From Ferrovibrio sp964218355 (lineage in GTDB: Bacteria > Pseudomonadota > Alphaproteobacteria > Ferrovibrionales > Ferrovibrionaceae): a stretch of DNA of 64,000 nt. The notes under the pieces are model-generated. The model did no database searches and was not told the DNA's origin. It was given only the letters and a program-made list of their open reading frames with translations. Both the position numbers and the translations under genes were made by a program. The stretch is taken from positions 115,224 to 179,223 of the forward strand of contig NZ_CAXPMC010000003.1 of the NCBI RefSeq assembly GCF_964218355.1, read 5' to 3'. Of this stretch, positions 16,355 to 25,251 are shown one piece after another; the first letter of the stretch is position 1; each line of letters begins with the position of its first letter.

Positions 16355-17571
16355 GTCCGCACCCCGTTGAGCCCGCGGTGTTCGGCGCAGCCGTCGATGA
16401 AGCCCTTGAGGGTGCGGAACATCTCCGGCTCGTCCAGCAGGAAGGCGTCGTGGCCCTTGTCGGTTTCGATCTCGACGAAGCTGACATTGGCCGCGGCCGC
16501 GTTCAGCGCGCGCACGATTTCCTTGTTTTCCGGTGTCGGGAACAGCCAGTCGGAGGTGAACGAGACGACGCAGAACCGCGTCTTCGCACCCTTGTAGACA
16601 TTGGCCAGCACGCCGCCGGCCCCGGCGCTCCTGTCCTGCGCGGCCAGGTCGAAATAGTCCATGGCACGGGTGATGTAGAGGTAGGAATTGGCGTCGAAGC
16701 GCTCGACGAAGGTCGAGCCCTGGTGGCGCAGATAGCTTTCCACCTGGAAATCCGCCTCGAAGCCGTAGGTGATGCGCTCGCGGTTCTGCAGGTTGCGGCC
16801 GAACTTGCGGTGCAGGGCGGCTTCCGACAGGTAGGTGATATGCGCCGCCATGCGCGCCACGGCCAGGCCGTTGCGCGGAATCACGCCCTGTTCGAGATAG
16901 TCGCCCTTGCGCCAGTCGGGATCGCTGTAGATGGCCTGGCGGCCGACCTCGTGGAAGGCGATGTTCTGTGCCGAATGCCGGGCCGCGCAGGCGATCGGGA
17001 TCGCCGCATAGACGCGTTCGGGATAGCTGGCCGCCCATTGCAGCACCTGCATGCCGCCCATCGAACCGCCGATCACGCAGAACAGCTCGCGGATGCCCAG
17101 ATGGTCGAGCAGCATGGCCTGGGCATTCACCATGTCGCGGATGGTGATGACGGGGAAATTCAGGCCATAGGGCTTGCCGGTGGCGGGATTGGTCTCCTTG
17201 GGCCCGGTCGAGCCCATGCAGCCGCCCAGCACATTGCTGCAGATCACGAAAAACCGGTCGGTATCGATCACCCTGCCGGGGCCGATCATGGTGTTCCACC
17301 AGCCCGGCTTGCCGGTCACCGGGTGCGGGCTGGCGGCATACTGGTCGCCGGTCAGGGCATGGCAGACCAGGATGGCGTTGGACTTGTCGGCATTCAGCTG
17401 CCCGTAGGTGCAGTAGGCGATCTGGTAGGGGCCGAGATCCAGCCCGCAATCGAGATGCAGGGGCAGGGTCTCGCCCAGCGTGACCCGGTGGTCGGGCCCG
17501 CCAGAGGCGGGGCCGGCAGGGGCGGAACTGGCGGGGGCGGGGCCGATGGATGGCGGGTGTGCGGCACTCAT
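16351..17571 (-). CDS. metX: Homoserine O-acyltransferase MetX
   Basis: Activates homoserine with an acyl-CoA (acetyl or succinyl) in the first step of methionine synthesis. 406 residues with a 25-residue Ala/Pro-rich N-terminal extension. The alpha/beta hydrolase core has the nucleophile in VIGGSMGGMQVLQWA (Ser170), the acid Asp in FTSDWLFPT and the base His in DKGHDAFLL. The substrate residues in GPKETNPATGKPYG are present. Which acyl donor is used cannot be read with certainty. Expressed from a TTGACA promoter about 100 bp upstream; the leader shows no SAM-II riboswitch consensus. Confidence 0.93.
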   Translation of the reverse strand: MSAAHPPSIGPAPASSAPAGPASGGPDHRVTLGETLPLHLDCGLDLGPYQIAYCTYGQLNADKSNAILVCHALTGDQYAASPHPVTGKPGWWNTMIGPGRVIDTDRFFVICSNVLGGCMGSTGPKETNPATGKPYGLNFPVITIRDMVNAQAMLLDHLGIRELFCVIGGSMGGMQVLQWAASYPERVYAAIPIACAARHSAQNIAFHEVGRQAIYSDPDWRKGDYLEQGVIPRNGLAVARMAAHITYLSEAALHRKFGRNLQNRERITYGFEADFQVESYLRHQGSTFVERFDANSYLYITRAMDYFDLAAQDRSAGAGGVLANVYKGAKTRFCVVSFTSDWLFPTPENKEIVRALNAAAANVSFVEIETDKGHDAFLLDEPEMFRTLKGFIDGCAEHRGLNGVRT

Positions 17572-17668
17572 GGCAGGCAGCCGGATATCCTACAGGGCTT
17601 GGAGCGGGAAATCCGCGCCCTGGGGGGAGCGGAACCCGGCCGGGACCCTGTCCGGCGCGGGGCCACGT

Positions 17669-17697
17669 TGCTTACGCAGCCCTGCCCATGGTGTCAA
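17669..17697 (-). promoter_or_regulatory. metX-metW promoter
   Basis: On the minus strand TTGACA (17692-17697) is followed by 17 bp and TAAGCA (17669-17674). The transcript would have a leader of about 90 nt before the metX ATG at 17571, long enough for regulation. Confidence 0.6.
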
Positions 17698-17781
17698 TGT
17701 TTTCCTGCTGTCCGGCTTTGCAATCCGGGGCGAAAGCCTTAAGACTATGCGGCTTTTTTCCAGCCCTGTACCCTGTCCCCG

Positions 17782-18651
17782 ATGAGCGACCATATCCCCA
17801 GCCTGGCCGACCTGCGCCGCGAAATCGACGTGCTCGACGAGCAGATCCAGGATCTGCTGCGCCGCCGCGCCGAAGTCGTGCAGCGGATCGCGGCCGGCAA
17901 GGATGCCGCCGGCGAGGCGGGCGCCTTCCTGCGGCCGGGCCGCGAGGCGCAGATCCTGCGCCGCCTGCTGGAGCGCCATCGCGGCAGCCTGCCGGCTGCC
18001 GCCCTGCTGCGCATCTGGCGCGAGATGATTTCCTCTCTCTACCGCCTGCAGGGTCCGGTGCGGGTGGCGGTGCATGCCCCGAACAAGTCGGTGGCGCGCT
18101 GGGACCTCGCCCGCGACTTCTACGGCACCACCACCCCGATGCAGCTCTGCACCACGGCGATGGCGGTGATGCGGGCGATCTCGTCGCAGCCGGCCACGCT
18201 CGGCGTGATGGCGATGCCCGAGGATGGCGAGAAGGAATCCTGGTGGCCGATGCTGGCCAGCCGTTCCGGCGATACCCCGAGGGTGATCGCCCGTCTGCCC
18301 TTCGTGCCCAATCCCGAGGGGCGTTTCGCCGATCTCGGCGCCTTCGTGATCGGCAATGCCGCGCCGGAACCTTCGGGCGAGGATGCCTCGCTGCTGGTGC
18401 TGCTGGCCCGCGAGGAAGGATTCAGCCTCGCGCGCCTGTCGACTATGCTGGTCCAGGCCGGGCTGGCCGGCCATGCGCTGGCCCAGCAGCGCGGCTCGGA
18501 CGGCCTGATCCGCATGCTGGTCGAGGTGCAGGGTTTCCTGGCGGCTGACGATGCGCGGCTGGCCGCGCTGGCTGCCGGCGCCACCGATCTGGTGGCCGAT
18601 GCCATCGTCATCGGCGCCTATCCCGTTCCGCTTGCCGCCCCGCCCGCCTGA
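17782..18651 (+). CDS. Chorismate mutase (AroQ-type) with C-terminal extension
   Basis: 289 residues. The N-terminal 90 form an all-helical AroQ domain (LADLRREIDVLDEQIQDLLRRRAEVVQRI, with the Arg and Lys residues that hold chorismate) converting chorismate to prephenate. The remaining 200 residues (RVAVHAPNKSVARWDLARDFYG onward) resemble the prephenate-dehydratase-like fold seen in a group of alphaproteobacterial proteins, but without a recognisable dehydratase active-site TRF motif. hisC and tyrC follow on the same strand, so it feeds prephenate to TyrC. The upstream 85 bp hold a possible hairpin, AAAGCC-N12-GGCTTT, ending in T residues. Confidence 0.82.
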   Translation: MSDHIPSLADLRREIDVLDEQIQDLLRRRAEVVQRIAAGKDAAGEAGAFLRPGREAQILRRLLERHRGSLPAAALLRIWREMISSLYRLQGPVRVAVHAPNKSVARWDLARDFYGTTTPMQLCTTAMAVMRAISSQPATLGVMAMPEDGEKESWWPMLASRSGDTPRVIARLPFVPNPEGRFADLGAFVIGNAAPEPSGEDASLLVLLAREEGFSLARLSTMLVQAGLAGHALAQQRGSDGLIRMLVEVQGFLAADDARLAALAAGATDLVADAIVIGAYPVPLAAPPA

Positions 18652-18681
18652 GCGCGGCCTTTGCATCGAGGAGTTCGCGTC

Positions 18682-19773
18682 GTGACCCAGCCCAAGCCGC
18701 AGCCCGGTATTCTCGACATCGCACCCTACAAGGGCGGCGAAGGCGCGATCATGGGCGTCGACCGGGTCTACAAGCTGTCGTCCAACGAAAGCCCGCTGGG
18801 GGCCAGTCCGCGCGCCAAGGAAGCCTACCGGAAGCTGGCCGACGAGCTGCACCGCTATCCCGACGGTGCTGCCGATGCGCTGCGCAAGGGCATTGCCCGG
18901 CATTTCGGCCTGCCGGCGGAGAACATCATCTGCTCGAATGGTTCCGACGAGATGATCTCGCTGATCTGTGCCGCCTATTGCGGCCCGGGCGACGAGGTGC
19001 TGTTTTCGCAGCATGGCTTCCTGATGTATCCGATCGCGGCGATGGCGCGCGGCGCCACCCCGGTGAAGGCGGCCGAAAAGAACTGGACCACCGATGTCGA
19101 CGCCCTGCTGGCGGCGGTGACGCCGAAGACGAAGATCGTCTTCGTTGCCAATCCGAACAACCCGACCGGCAGCTACATCACCGCTGCCGAGCTGCGCCGC
19201 CTGCGCGAAGGGCTGCCGGCCGGCGTGCTGCTGGTGGTCGATGCCGCCTATGCCGAATATGTCAGCCGCAACGATTATTCGCATGGCGCCGAGCTGGTGG
19301 CCGAACGCGACGACACCGTGATGCTGCGCACCTTCTCGAAGATCTTCGGGCTGGGCGCGCTGCGGCTGGGCTGGACCTACGCGCCGGAGAATGTTGTCGC
19401 CGTGCTCAACCGGGTGCGCGGGCCCTTCAACGTCAATGCCGCGGCGCAGGCGGCCGGCGTCGCCGCACTGGAAGACGTGACCTGGCTCGACAGGGCGCGC
19501 AGCCACAACGACACCGAGCTGCCGCGGGTGACCGCCGCTCTGAACGCGCTGGGCCTGAACGTGCTGCCCAGCGTGGGCAATTTCGTGCTGATCCGTTTCC
19601 CCGGCGGGGCGCAGCAGGCGCAGGCGGCCGACGCGGCCCTGCGCAAACGCGGCCTGATCCTGCGGGCCATGGGCGCCTATGGCCTTGCGGAAGCGCTGCG
19701 CCTGACCATCGGCACGGCTGACGAGAACGACCTGGTGATCGCCGCGCTCGGCGATTTCCTCAACAAGGGCTGA
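18682..19773 (+). CDS. hisC: Histidinol-phosphate / aromatic aminotransferase HisC
   Basis: PLP enzyme of histidine synthesis that often also transaminates phenylpyruvate or hydroxyphenylpyruvate. 363 residues from a GTG at 18682, supported by CGAGGAG 8 bp upstream. Landmarks: KLSSNESPLG, NPNNPTG (157-163), DAAYAEY, and Schiff-base K220 in FSKIFGLGALRLGW, with the phosphate-binding Arg nearby. Placed between chorismate mutase and tyrC, so a dual role in Tyr/Phe synthesis is likely. The tyrC ATG follows 6 bp after its stop. Confidence 0.93.
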   Translation: MTQPKPQPGILDIAPYKGGEGAIMGVDRVYKLSSNESPLGASPRAKEAYRKLADELHRYPDGAADALRKGIARHFGLPAENIICSNGSDEMISLICAAYCGPGDEVLFSQHGFLMYPIAAMARGATPVKAAEKNWTTDVDALLAAVTPKTKIVFVANPNNPTGSYITAAELRRLREGLPAGVLLVVDAAYAEYVSRNDYSHGAELVAERDDTVMLRTFSKIFGLGALRLGWTYAPENVVAVLNRVRGPFNVNAAAQAAGVAALEDVTWLDRARSHNDTELPRVTAALNALGLNVLPSVGNFVLIRFPGGAQQAQAADAALRKRGLILRAMGAYGLAEALRLTIGTADENDLVIAALGDFLNKG

Positions 19774-19779
19774 GCGGCG

Positions 19780-20769
19780 ATGGCGAAGCCACAGCAGACG
19801 CCCCTGTTCGGCCGGCTGGCCGTCATCGGCATCGGCCTGATCGGCTCGTCGATCGCCCGCGCCGCCCGCGAACACAATCTGGCCGGCAGCATCGCCGTTG
19901 CCGATGCCAGCGAGGCGCATCGCCGCCAGGCCGCCGAACTCGGCCTGGCCGATGCGGTGCATGCCGATGCGGCGGATGCCGTGCGCGATGCCGATCTGGT
20001 GATGCTGTGCGTGCCGCTCGGCGCCTATGCCGCGGTGGCGGCGCATATCGGCCCGGCGCTGAAGCCCGGCGCCATCGTTTCCGATGTCGGGTCCTGCAAG
20101 CAGTCGGTGATCCGCGACGTGGCGCCGCATCTGCCGGCCGGCGTTGCCTTCGTGCCCGGCCATCCGGTGGCCGGCACCGAGCATTCCGGCCCGGCGGCCG
20201 GCTTTGCCGCGCTGTTCGGCGGCCGCTGGTGCATCCTGACGCCGACCCCGGATACCGACCCGGCCGCAACCGAGAAGCTGCGCGCCTTCTGGGCCGCCTG
20301 CGGCAGCCGGGTCGAGATGATGGAGCCGCGGCACCATGATCTCGTGCTGGCGATCACCAGTCATGTGCCGCACCTGATCGCCTACAACATCGTCGGCACC
20401 GCCGACGACATGGAAACCGTGACGCAGTCGGAAGTGATCAAGTATTCCGCCGGCGGCTTCCGCGATTTCACCCGCATCGCCGCATCCGACCCGACCATGT
20501 GGCGCGACGTCTTCCTCAACAACCGCGAAGCCGTGCTGGAGATGCTCGGCCGCTTCACCGAAGACCTGATCGCCCTGCAGCGGGCGATCCGCTGGGGCGA
20601 GGGCGACGCGCTGTTCGACCTGTTCACCCGCACCCGGGCGATCCGCCGTGCCATCATCGATGCCGGCCAGGAAACCGCGGCACCGGATTTCGGCCGCGGC
20701 GCCGCCTCGCCTACGGCTGGGTCTGCGGCGCCGGCTGCGGCAAAGCCGGCAAAACCGAAGGCAGGCTGA
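19780..20769 (+). CDS. tyrC: Prephenate/arogenate dehydrogenase
   Basis: NAD(P)-dependent oxidative decarboxylation of prephenate or arogenate toward tyrosine. 329 residues. The Rossmann GIGLIGSSIAR motif is near residue 16; the helical domain has the catalytic SHVPH histidine block and ends with the TMWRDVFLNN segment typical of cyclohexadienyl dehydrogenases. It completes the chorismate mutase-hisC-tyrC operon. The last 59 bp overlap the 3' end of the opposing DUF2125 gene; this C-terminal tail (Ala/Pro/Lys-rich) is not part of the fold. Confidence 0.93.
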   Translation: MAKPQQTPLFGRLAVIGIGLIGSSIARAAREHNLAGSIAVADASEAHRRQAAELGLADAVHADAADAVRDADLVMLCVPLGAYAAVAAHIGPALKPGAIVSDVGSCKQSVIRDVAPHLPAGVAFVPGHPVAGTEHSGPAAGFAALFGGRWCILTPTPDTDPAATEKLRAFWAACGSRVEMMEPRHHDLVLAITSHVPHLIAYNIVGTADDMETVTQSEVIKYSAGGFRDFTRIAASDPTMWRDVFLNNREAVLEMLGRFTEDLIALQRAIRWGEGDALFDLFTRTRAIRRAIIDAGQETAAPDFGRGAASPTAGSAAPAAAKPAKPKAG

Positions 20770-21769
20770 ACAGCGACACCGGGCCGAGCGACAGCTGGCC
20801 ATCCTGCGCCGCCAGCGGCACCGGCAGGAAGCGGCGCCTTTCCGCATCGGTCTGCTCCAGCAGGGTGACGGCCGCCTTGGCGGCGGCGGCTTCCCGTGCG
20901 GTCATCTTCCCGGCCGCAGCCAGCGCGTCGATGCCGGACCCGGCGCCATAGATGCGGCCGGCCATGGCGCCGAGCGGCCGGTATTGCCGGTCGACGGCCA
21001 GGCTGCCATCGCCTTCCAGCCGCAGCGCGCCCCACTGCAGCAGGATGGTCTGCAGTTCGAGAATGCCGCCGGCCTCGCGCCAGGTGCGCAGCATCTCCTC
21101 CGGGCTGCCGCCATAGGCGGGGCCGCGCAGGGTGCCGACCAGTTTCAGTTCCGCCACTGCGCGGCCGAGCGGACCATCGGCCGCCGCCGGCAGCTGCAAA
21201 GCCTCGGCCTGGATGGCGAGGTCGGTGCCCGGCGGCACATTGCCGGCCCGCCGCGCATGCAGCAGCAGGTGTGCGGCGCTCCAGCCATCCGCCGTCCCGG
21301 TCAGATGCGGCGCGGTCAGGTCGGCGGCCAGGCGCTGCCAGGTGCCGGTGGCATCCATCACCAGGCTGGCGCGGAAGCGTTCGGTGGCCAGCCCGGCCTG
21401 CCGGCGCAGGATCGCTCCGCCGGGCCCGGCCTCGGTCCAGCCAGCCTGCTGGCTGCCGCCGATGTCGAAGATCACATGCTGCGGGTCCCATAGCTGCAGA
21501 TGCGCGGTGATGCTGTCGGCCTGCAGGCGCCAGGCGGCCGGCGATTGCGGGTCCTGCCACTGCACATTCGTCAGGGTGGCCGACAGGCGGTAGGGAAAGC
21601 CCCAGAGCCGGATGCGCTCGTAGCTGACCATGCGGCCCTGCTCCTGCTGGGCGGCGATCCAGCCCAGCAGGCGTGCCTGCAGCTGGTCGGCCAGATGGGC
21701 CCAGACGAAGTAATAGGCGACGAGGCCGCCGACGATGAGGCCGGCCAGAAGGGCGAAGCGGTAGCGCAT
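20711..21769 (-). CDS. DUF2125 domain protein, inner-membrane anchored
   Basis: 352 residues from the ATG at 21769; the frame extends upstream but the true start gives MRYRFALLAGLIVGGLVAYY, an N-terminal membrane anchor. The rest has the DUF2125 layout: WAHLADQLQARLLGWIAAQQ, RIRLWGFPYRLSATLTNV, repeated amphipathic strands with ADLTAPHL, and a C-terminal helical part near LAAAGKMTAREAAAAKAAV. The family is alphaproteobacterial, periplasm-facing and of unknown function. Its last 59 bp overlap tyrC on the other strand. Confidence 0.82.
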   Translation of the reverse strand: MRYRFALLAGLIVGGLVAYYFVWAHLADQLQARLLGWIAAQQEQGRMVSYERIRLWGFPYRLSATLTNVQWQDPQSPAAWRLQADSITAHLQLWDPQHVIFDIGGSQQAGWTEAGPGGAILRRQAGLATERFRASLVMDATGTWQRLAADLTAPHLTGTADGWSAAHLLLHARRAGNVPPGTDLAIQAEALQLPAAADGPLGRAVAELKLVGTLRGPAYGGSPEEMLRTWREAGGILELQTILLQWGALRLEGDGSLAVDRQYRPLGAMAGRIYGAGSGIDALAAAGKMTAREAAAAKAAVTLLEQTDAERRRFLPVPLAAQDGQLSLGPVSLFSLPSVLPALPQPAPQTQP

Positions 21770-21952
21770 GGCGCAGATATAGCAGGCGGCGCCATGCCGC
21801 GCCAATGCGCCCGGACCGGCGGGGCAGACGGGTGGAGCAGACGGGTGGAGCAGACCGGCGGGCCGGGCTTGCGGGCCGCACCGGATCGGCCGATAGTGCG
21901 GCAACCGCCCCGCACCGGATTCCGGTGGCAGAGGGCCTCAATCACATATGTT

Positions 21953-22873
21953 ATGTCCGAGCCGATGTCCGCTTCCCCGCCTGCCGTTCCGTCTTCCGCC
22001 CTGTCCGTGCTTGCCATCGCCGCGATGCCGGGCCTGTTCGTGCTGCTGTGGTCGACCGGTTTCATCGGCGCCAAGCTCGGCCTGCCCTATGCCGAGCCGA
22101 TGACCTTCCTGGTGCTGCGCTTTGCCATCGTCGCCGTGCTGCTGGCGCTGCTGGCCGGCCTGACCGGGGCGCCATGGCCGCGCGACCCGCGCATGGCCGG
22201 CCATATCGCGGTGGCCGGGCTGCTGCTGCACGGGGTCTATCTCGGCGGCGTCTTCGCCTCGATCTATCATGGCGTGCCCGCCGGCATCTCGGCGCTGATC
22301 GTCGGGATCCAACCTCTTCTGGTGGCCGCCGCCGCCGGTCCGGTGCTGGGCGAACGGGTCAGCCCGCGGCAATGGGCCGGGCTCGTGCTCGGGCTGGCCG
22401 GCGTGGTGCTGGTGGTGTGGACCAAGCTCGGCATCGGCGTCGGCACGCCGTTCGGCTATGCCCTGTCGGTGATCGCGCTGGTCGGCATCACCATCGGCAC
22501 GCTGTACCAGAAACGCTACTGCCCGGCGGTCGACCTGCGCAGCGGCTCGGCGATCCAGTTCGCCGCCACCACGGTTTTCCTGGCGCCCTTCGCCCTGCTG
22601 TTCGAGACCCGCGCCGTGATCTGGTCCGGCGAATTCGTCTTCGCGCTGGGCTGGCTGTGCATCGTCCTCTCGCTGGGAGCCATCTCGCTGCTGTTCATCC
22701 TGATCCGCCGCGGTGCCGCGGCCCGGGTCTCCAGCCTGTTCTTCCTGGTACCGCCCTGCACGGCCCTGGTCGCCTTCTTCCTGTTCGGCGAGCAGCTCAG
22801 CCCGCTGGCGCTGGCCGGCATGGCGGCAACCATGGCCGGGGTGGCGCTGGTCAACCTGGCACCGAAAGCCTGA
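21953..22873 (+). CDS. DMT-superfamily transporter (EamA domains)
   Basis: 306 residues from the ATG at 21953 (another ATG at 21965). Ten membrane helices in two EamA repeats; typical signs are LLWSTGFIGAKLGLPY at the start, GLPY/PMTFLVLRF, and GVALVNLAPKA at the end. Such proteins usually export metabolites or amino acids. No substrate can be named. It stands divergent from DUF2125, and the chaC-like ATG follows 11 bp after its stop, so the pair may be co-transcribed. Confidence 0.88.
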   Translation: MSEPMSASPPAVPSSALSVLAIAAMPGLFVLLWSTGFIGAKLGLPYAEPMTFLVLRFAIVAVLLALLAGLTGAPWPRDPRMAGHIAVAGLLLHGVYLGGVFASIYHGVPAGISALIVGIQPLLVAAAAGPVLGERVSPRQWAGLVLGLAGVVLVVWTKLGIGVGTPFGYALSVIALVGITIGTLYQKRYCPAVDLRSGSAIQFAATTVFLAPFALLFETRAVIWSGEFVFALGWLCIVLSLGAISLLFILIRRGAAARVSSLFFLVPPCTALVAFFLFGEQLSPLALAGMAATMAGVALVNLAPKA

Positions 22874-22883
22874 TCGCCGCGGC

Positions 22884-23510
22884 ATGGGCCGGGCCGGACG
22901 CCATATCCCCTTCGATCACGAGGAGCCGTTGCCCGGCGCCGCGCCGCCGCCATTCCCGCAGGTGAAACCGGCGCAGGGCGAGCCGCTGTGGGTGTTCGGC
23001 TACGGCTCGCTGATGTGGGATCCGGGTTTTCCGCATACCACGGTGAAAGTCGCGAAGCTGTGGGGCTTCCATCGCGGCTTCTGCGTCTGGTCGCACCGCT
23101 ACCGCGGCACCCCGGCGGCCCCGGGCCTGGTGCTCGGCCTGATGCCGGGCGGATCGTGCAAGGGCCGCGCCTTCCGGGTGCGCCGGGCCGACCAGGATGC
23201 CGTGATCGACTATCTCTACCGCCGCGAGATGGTCACCGGCGTCTACCGGCCGGGTTTCCATCTGGCCCAGATGAGCGACGGCAGCCGCGTGAAGGTGCTG
23301 GCCTTCGTCGCCGATCCGCAGCATCCGCAATATGCCGGGCATCTGTCGGAGGTCGAGGTGGTGCGCATCATCGCCAGCCGCAGCGGCCAGCGCGGACCCA
23401 ACGCGGCCTATCTGGCCAGCACCGTGCAGCATCTGGATGCGCTCGGCATCGCCGACGGTCCGCTGCACCGGATTCTGGCCGCCGTGCGCGCCAGTGGCGC
23501 ACAGGTATAA
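22884..23510 (+). CDS. chaC: ChaC-like gamma-glutamylcyclotransferase
   Basis: Cleaves glutathione to 5-oxoproline and Cys-Gly. 208 residues from the ATG at 22884. The family signature VFGYGSLMWDPGF is near residue 33, followed by the KVAKLWGFHRGFCVWSHRYRGTP block and the catalytic Glu region near YLYRREMVTGVY. ChaC1/2-type bacterial forms are this length. The stop codon lies in a 31-bp unit that is repeated downstream (23481-23560). Glutathione turnover also appears in this window through gloB and the glutathione transferase gene. Confidence 0.85.
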   Translation: MGRAGRHIPFDHEEPLPGAAPPPFPQVKPAQGEPLWVFGYGSLMWDPGFPHTTVKVAKLWGFHRGFCVWSHRYRGTPAAPGLVLGLMPGGSCKGRAFRVRRADQDAVIDYLYRREMVTGVYRPGFHLAQMSDGSRVKVLAFVADPQHPQYAGHLSEVEVVRIIASRSGQRGPNAAYLASTVQHLDALGIADGPLHRILAAVRASGAQV

Positions 23511-23560
23511 GGCCGTGCGCGCCAGTGGCGCGCAGGTATAAGGCCGTGCGCGCAGGTCTA
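23481..23560 (+). repeat. 31-bp tandem duplication at the chaC stop
   Basis: Copy 1 (23481-23510) holds the final codons and TAA of chaC; copy 2 (23511-23541) repeats it with one change; a shorter third copy (23542-23560) lacks about ten internal bases. The 31-bp unit is not a multiple of three, and only copy 1 is coding. Confidence 0.85.
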
Positions 23561-23573
23561 GCGGCCCAATACC

Positions 23574-23690
23574 CTGTTCGTCGCCCCGGCCAAGCGAAGC
23601 GCGAGCCGGGGCCCGGTCCCGGCTTCCCGCTGGAGCCTGTCCTCGGGCCGGGTTCTGGCCGGACCCGTGGGCGGGAACGACAGCAAGGGG
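23574..23690. repeat. Degenerate REP-like palindrome cluster
   Basis: Between chaC and the opposing acyl-CoA synthetase gene. Contains imperfect GC-rich hairpins (CCCCGGC...GCCGGGGC and CGGGCCGGG...), edged by CGTCG and GGGAACGAC like the REP elements elsewhere, but with a different core. Could be a diverged copy. Confidence 0.4.
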
Positions 23691-23691
23691 G

Positions 23692-25251
23692 TTATGCAGG
23701 CACCTTCGCGTATTCGTCACGCAGCTCGCGCTTGAGCACCTTGCCGATGGCGCTGCGCGGCAGCACCTCGCGGAAGACGACGGCACTGAGCCGCTGCATC
23801 TTGCCGAGGCGGGCATTCGCCCAGGCGAGAATTTCCTCGGCCGTGGCCGCCTGGCCCGGCGCCTTCACCACGAAGGCCACCGGCGTTTCGCCCCAGGCCT
23901 CGCTGGGCACGCCGACCACCGCCACGTCATAGACCGCCGGATGTTCGCGCAGCACGGCTTCGAGATCGCTGGGATAGATGTTGAAGCCGCCGGAGATGAT
24001 CATGTCCTTGCGGCGGTCCATCAGCTGCAGGAAGCCATCGGCATCGAATCGGCCCATGTCGCCGGTGCGGATGAAGCGGCGGCCGTCCGGCGCGTACCAT
24101 TCGGCCTCGGCGGTCTTGCCCGGCTGTTTGTGATAGTCGGTCATGATGGCGCCGGAATGGCCGACGATCTCGCCGATCTCGCCCGGCGCGACCTCCCTGC
24201 CATCCTCGCCGATCAGGCGGATGTCGTGGCCGGGCGCCGCCGGGCCCACGGTATGCAGCTTGCCGGGATGTTCGTCGGCGATCAGGATGCAGGTGCCGCC
24301 GCCCTCGGTCATGCCGTAGAATTCGATCAGCTTGCCGGGCCAGCGTTTCAGGATGTCGGCCTTCAGCGCGGCGGCAAACGGCGCGCTGGTGCAGAACTTG
24401 GCGCGGAAGGCCGACAGGTCGAAGCGGTCGAAGGCCGGATGCGCCATGATGCGGCGATACTGCACCGGCACCAGCATGGTGTGGGTGACGCGGTGGTTCT
24501 GCGCCAGCTCCAGATAGGCCTCGACCTCGAATTTCGCCATCAGCACCGCGGTGCCGCCGCCGGCGAGGGTCGGGAACAGGCTGACCAGGGTGGTGTTGGA
24601 ATAGAGCGGCGTCGACAGCAGGGTGACGGCGTCGCGGTCATAGCCATAGGCGGTGGCCCGCTGCATGTGCAGCCAGCGCATGCCATGCGGCTGCACGATG
24701 CCCTTGGGCGTGCCGGTCGTGCCCGACGAGTAGATGATGTTGAAGGGCATCTGCGGCGTGATGGCGACCGGCGCCGGTTTTGCCCCCGCGGGCGCCAGCC
24801 AGGTCTCGAACTCAGCGTTGTCGAAGCGGATGCGTTTTCCCGGCAGCCCAGCGGCGATGCCGGCCAGCGCCGCGGCATTGGGCGCGTCCCAGAACAGGTG
24901 GCCGGCATCGGAATCCTGCGCCATGCCGGCGATCTGCTCGGGCGTGGCCGAGGGCGGCAGCGGGGCGACGGCAAGGCCGGCGCGTAGGGCACCGGCATAG
25001 GCGGCGACGTAATCGACGCAGGAATAGCTGACGATGGCGATGCTGTGCTTCGCGCCATCGCGCTGCAGGGCGGCGGCGACGCGGTCGGCGCGGGCATCGA
25101 GCTGGGCATAGCTGAGCACATGGCCGCCCTCGATCACGGCCGGATGGTCCGGGCGTTCGGCGGCCCAGGCGGCCAGCATTTCCGACAGGGTGCCGAAATC
25201 CTCGCGGGCCAGCAGGGCGTCGGCGGTATTGGACGGGACGGCGGCAGTCAT
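23692..25251 (-). CDS. Acyl-CoA synthetase (AMP-forming, class I adenylate-forming)
   Basis: 519 residues. A fatty-acid- or aryl-type CoA ligase. AMP-binding motif IIYSSGTTGTPKGI is near residue 176; the A5 motif FYGMTEGGG precedes the A7 core (RTGDMGRFDADGFLQLMDR), and the catalytic Lys lies in the A10 motif SAIGKVLKREL near the end. The substrate is not evident. Its ATG overlaps the HAD gene stop by 4 bp at 25248-25251, so the HAD phosphatase gene is upstream in one operon. Confidence 0.9.
   Translation of the reverse strand: MTAAVPSNTADALLAREDFGTLSEMLAAWAAERPDHPAVIEGGHVLSYAQLDARADRVAAALQRDGAKHSIAIVSYSCVDYVAAYAGALRAGLAVAPLPPSATPEQIAGMAQDSDAGHLFWDAPNAAALAGIAAGLPGKRIRFDNAEFETWLAPAGAKPAPVAITPQMPFNIIYSSGTTGTPKGIVQPHGMRWLHMQRATAYGYDRDAVTLLSTPLYSNTTLVSLFPTLAGGGTAVLMAKFEVEAYLELAQNHRVTHTMLVPVQYRRIMAHPAFDRFDLSAFRAKFCTSAPFAAALKADILKRWPGKLIEFYGMTEGGGTCILIADEHPGKLHTVGPAAPGHDIRLIGEDGREVAPGEIGEIVGHSGAIMTDYHKQPGKTAEAEWYAPDGRRFIRTGDMGRFDADGFLQLMDRRKDMIISGGFNIYPSDLEAVLREHPAVYDVAVVGVPSEAWGETPVAFVVKAPGQAATAEEILAWANARLGKMQRLSAVVFREVLPRSAIGKVLKRELRDEYAKVPA

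Noticed and set aside
17572..17668. SAM riboswitch in the metX leader
   Set aside because: I looked for the SAM-II core (GATTTG, TTAAA and CGTTAAAC patterns) and SAM/SAH features and found none. The leader is GC-rich with ordinary hairpins.
17590..20847. 1085-residue minus-strand ORF over chorismate mutase, hisC and tyrC
   Set aside because: Antisense to three well-supported genes. No family motif; composition is that of shadow frames.
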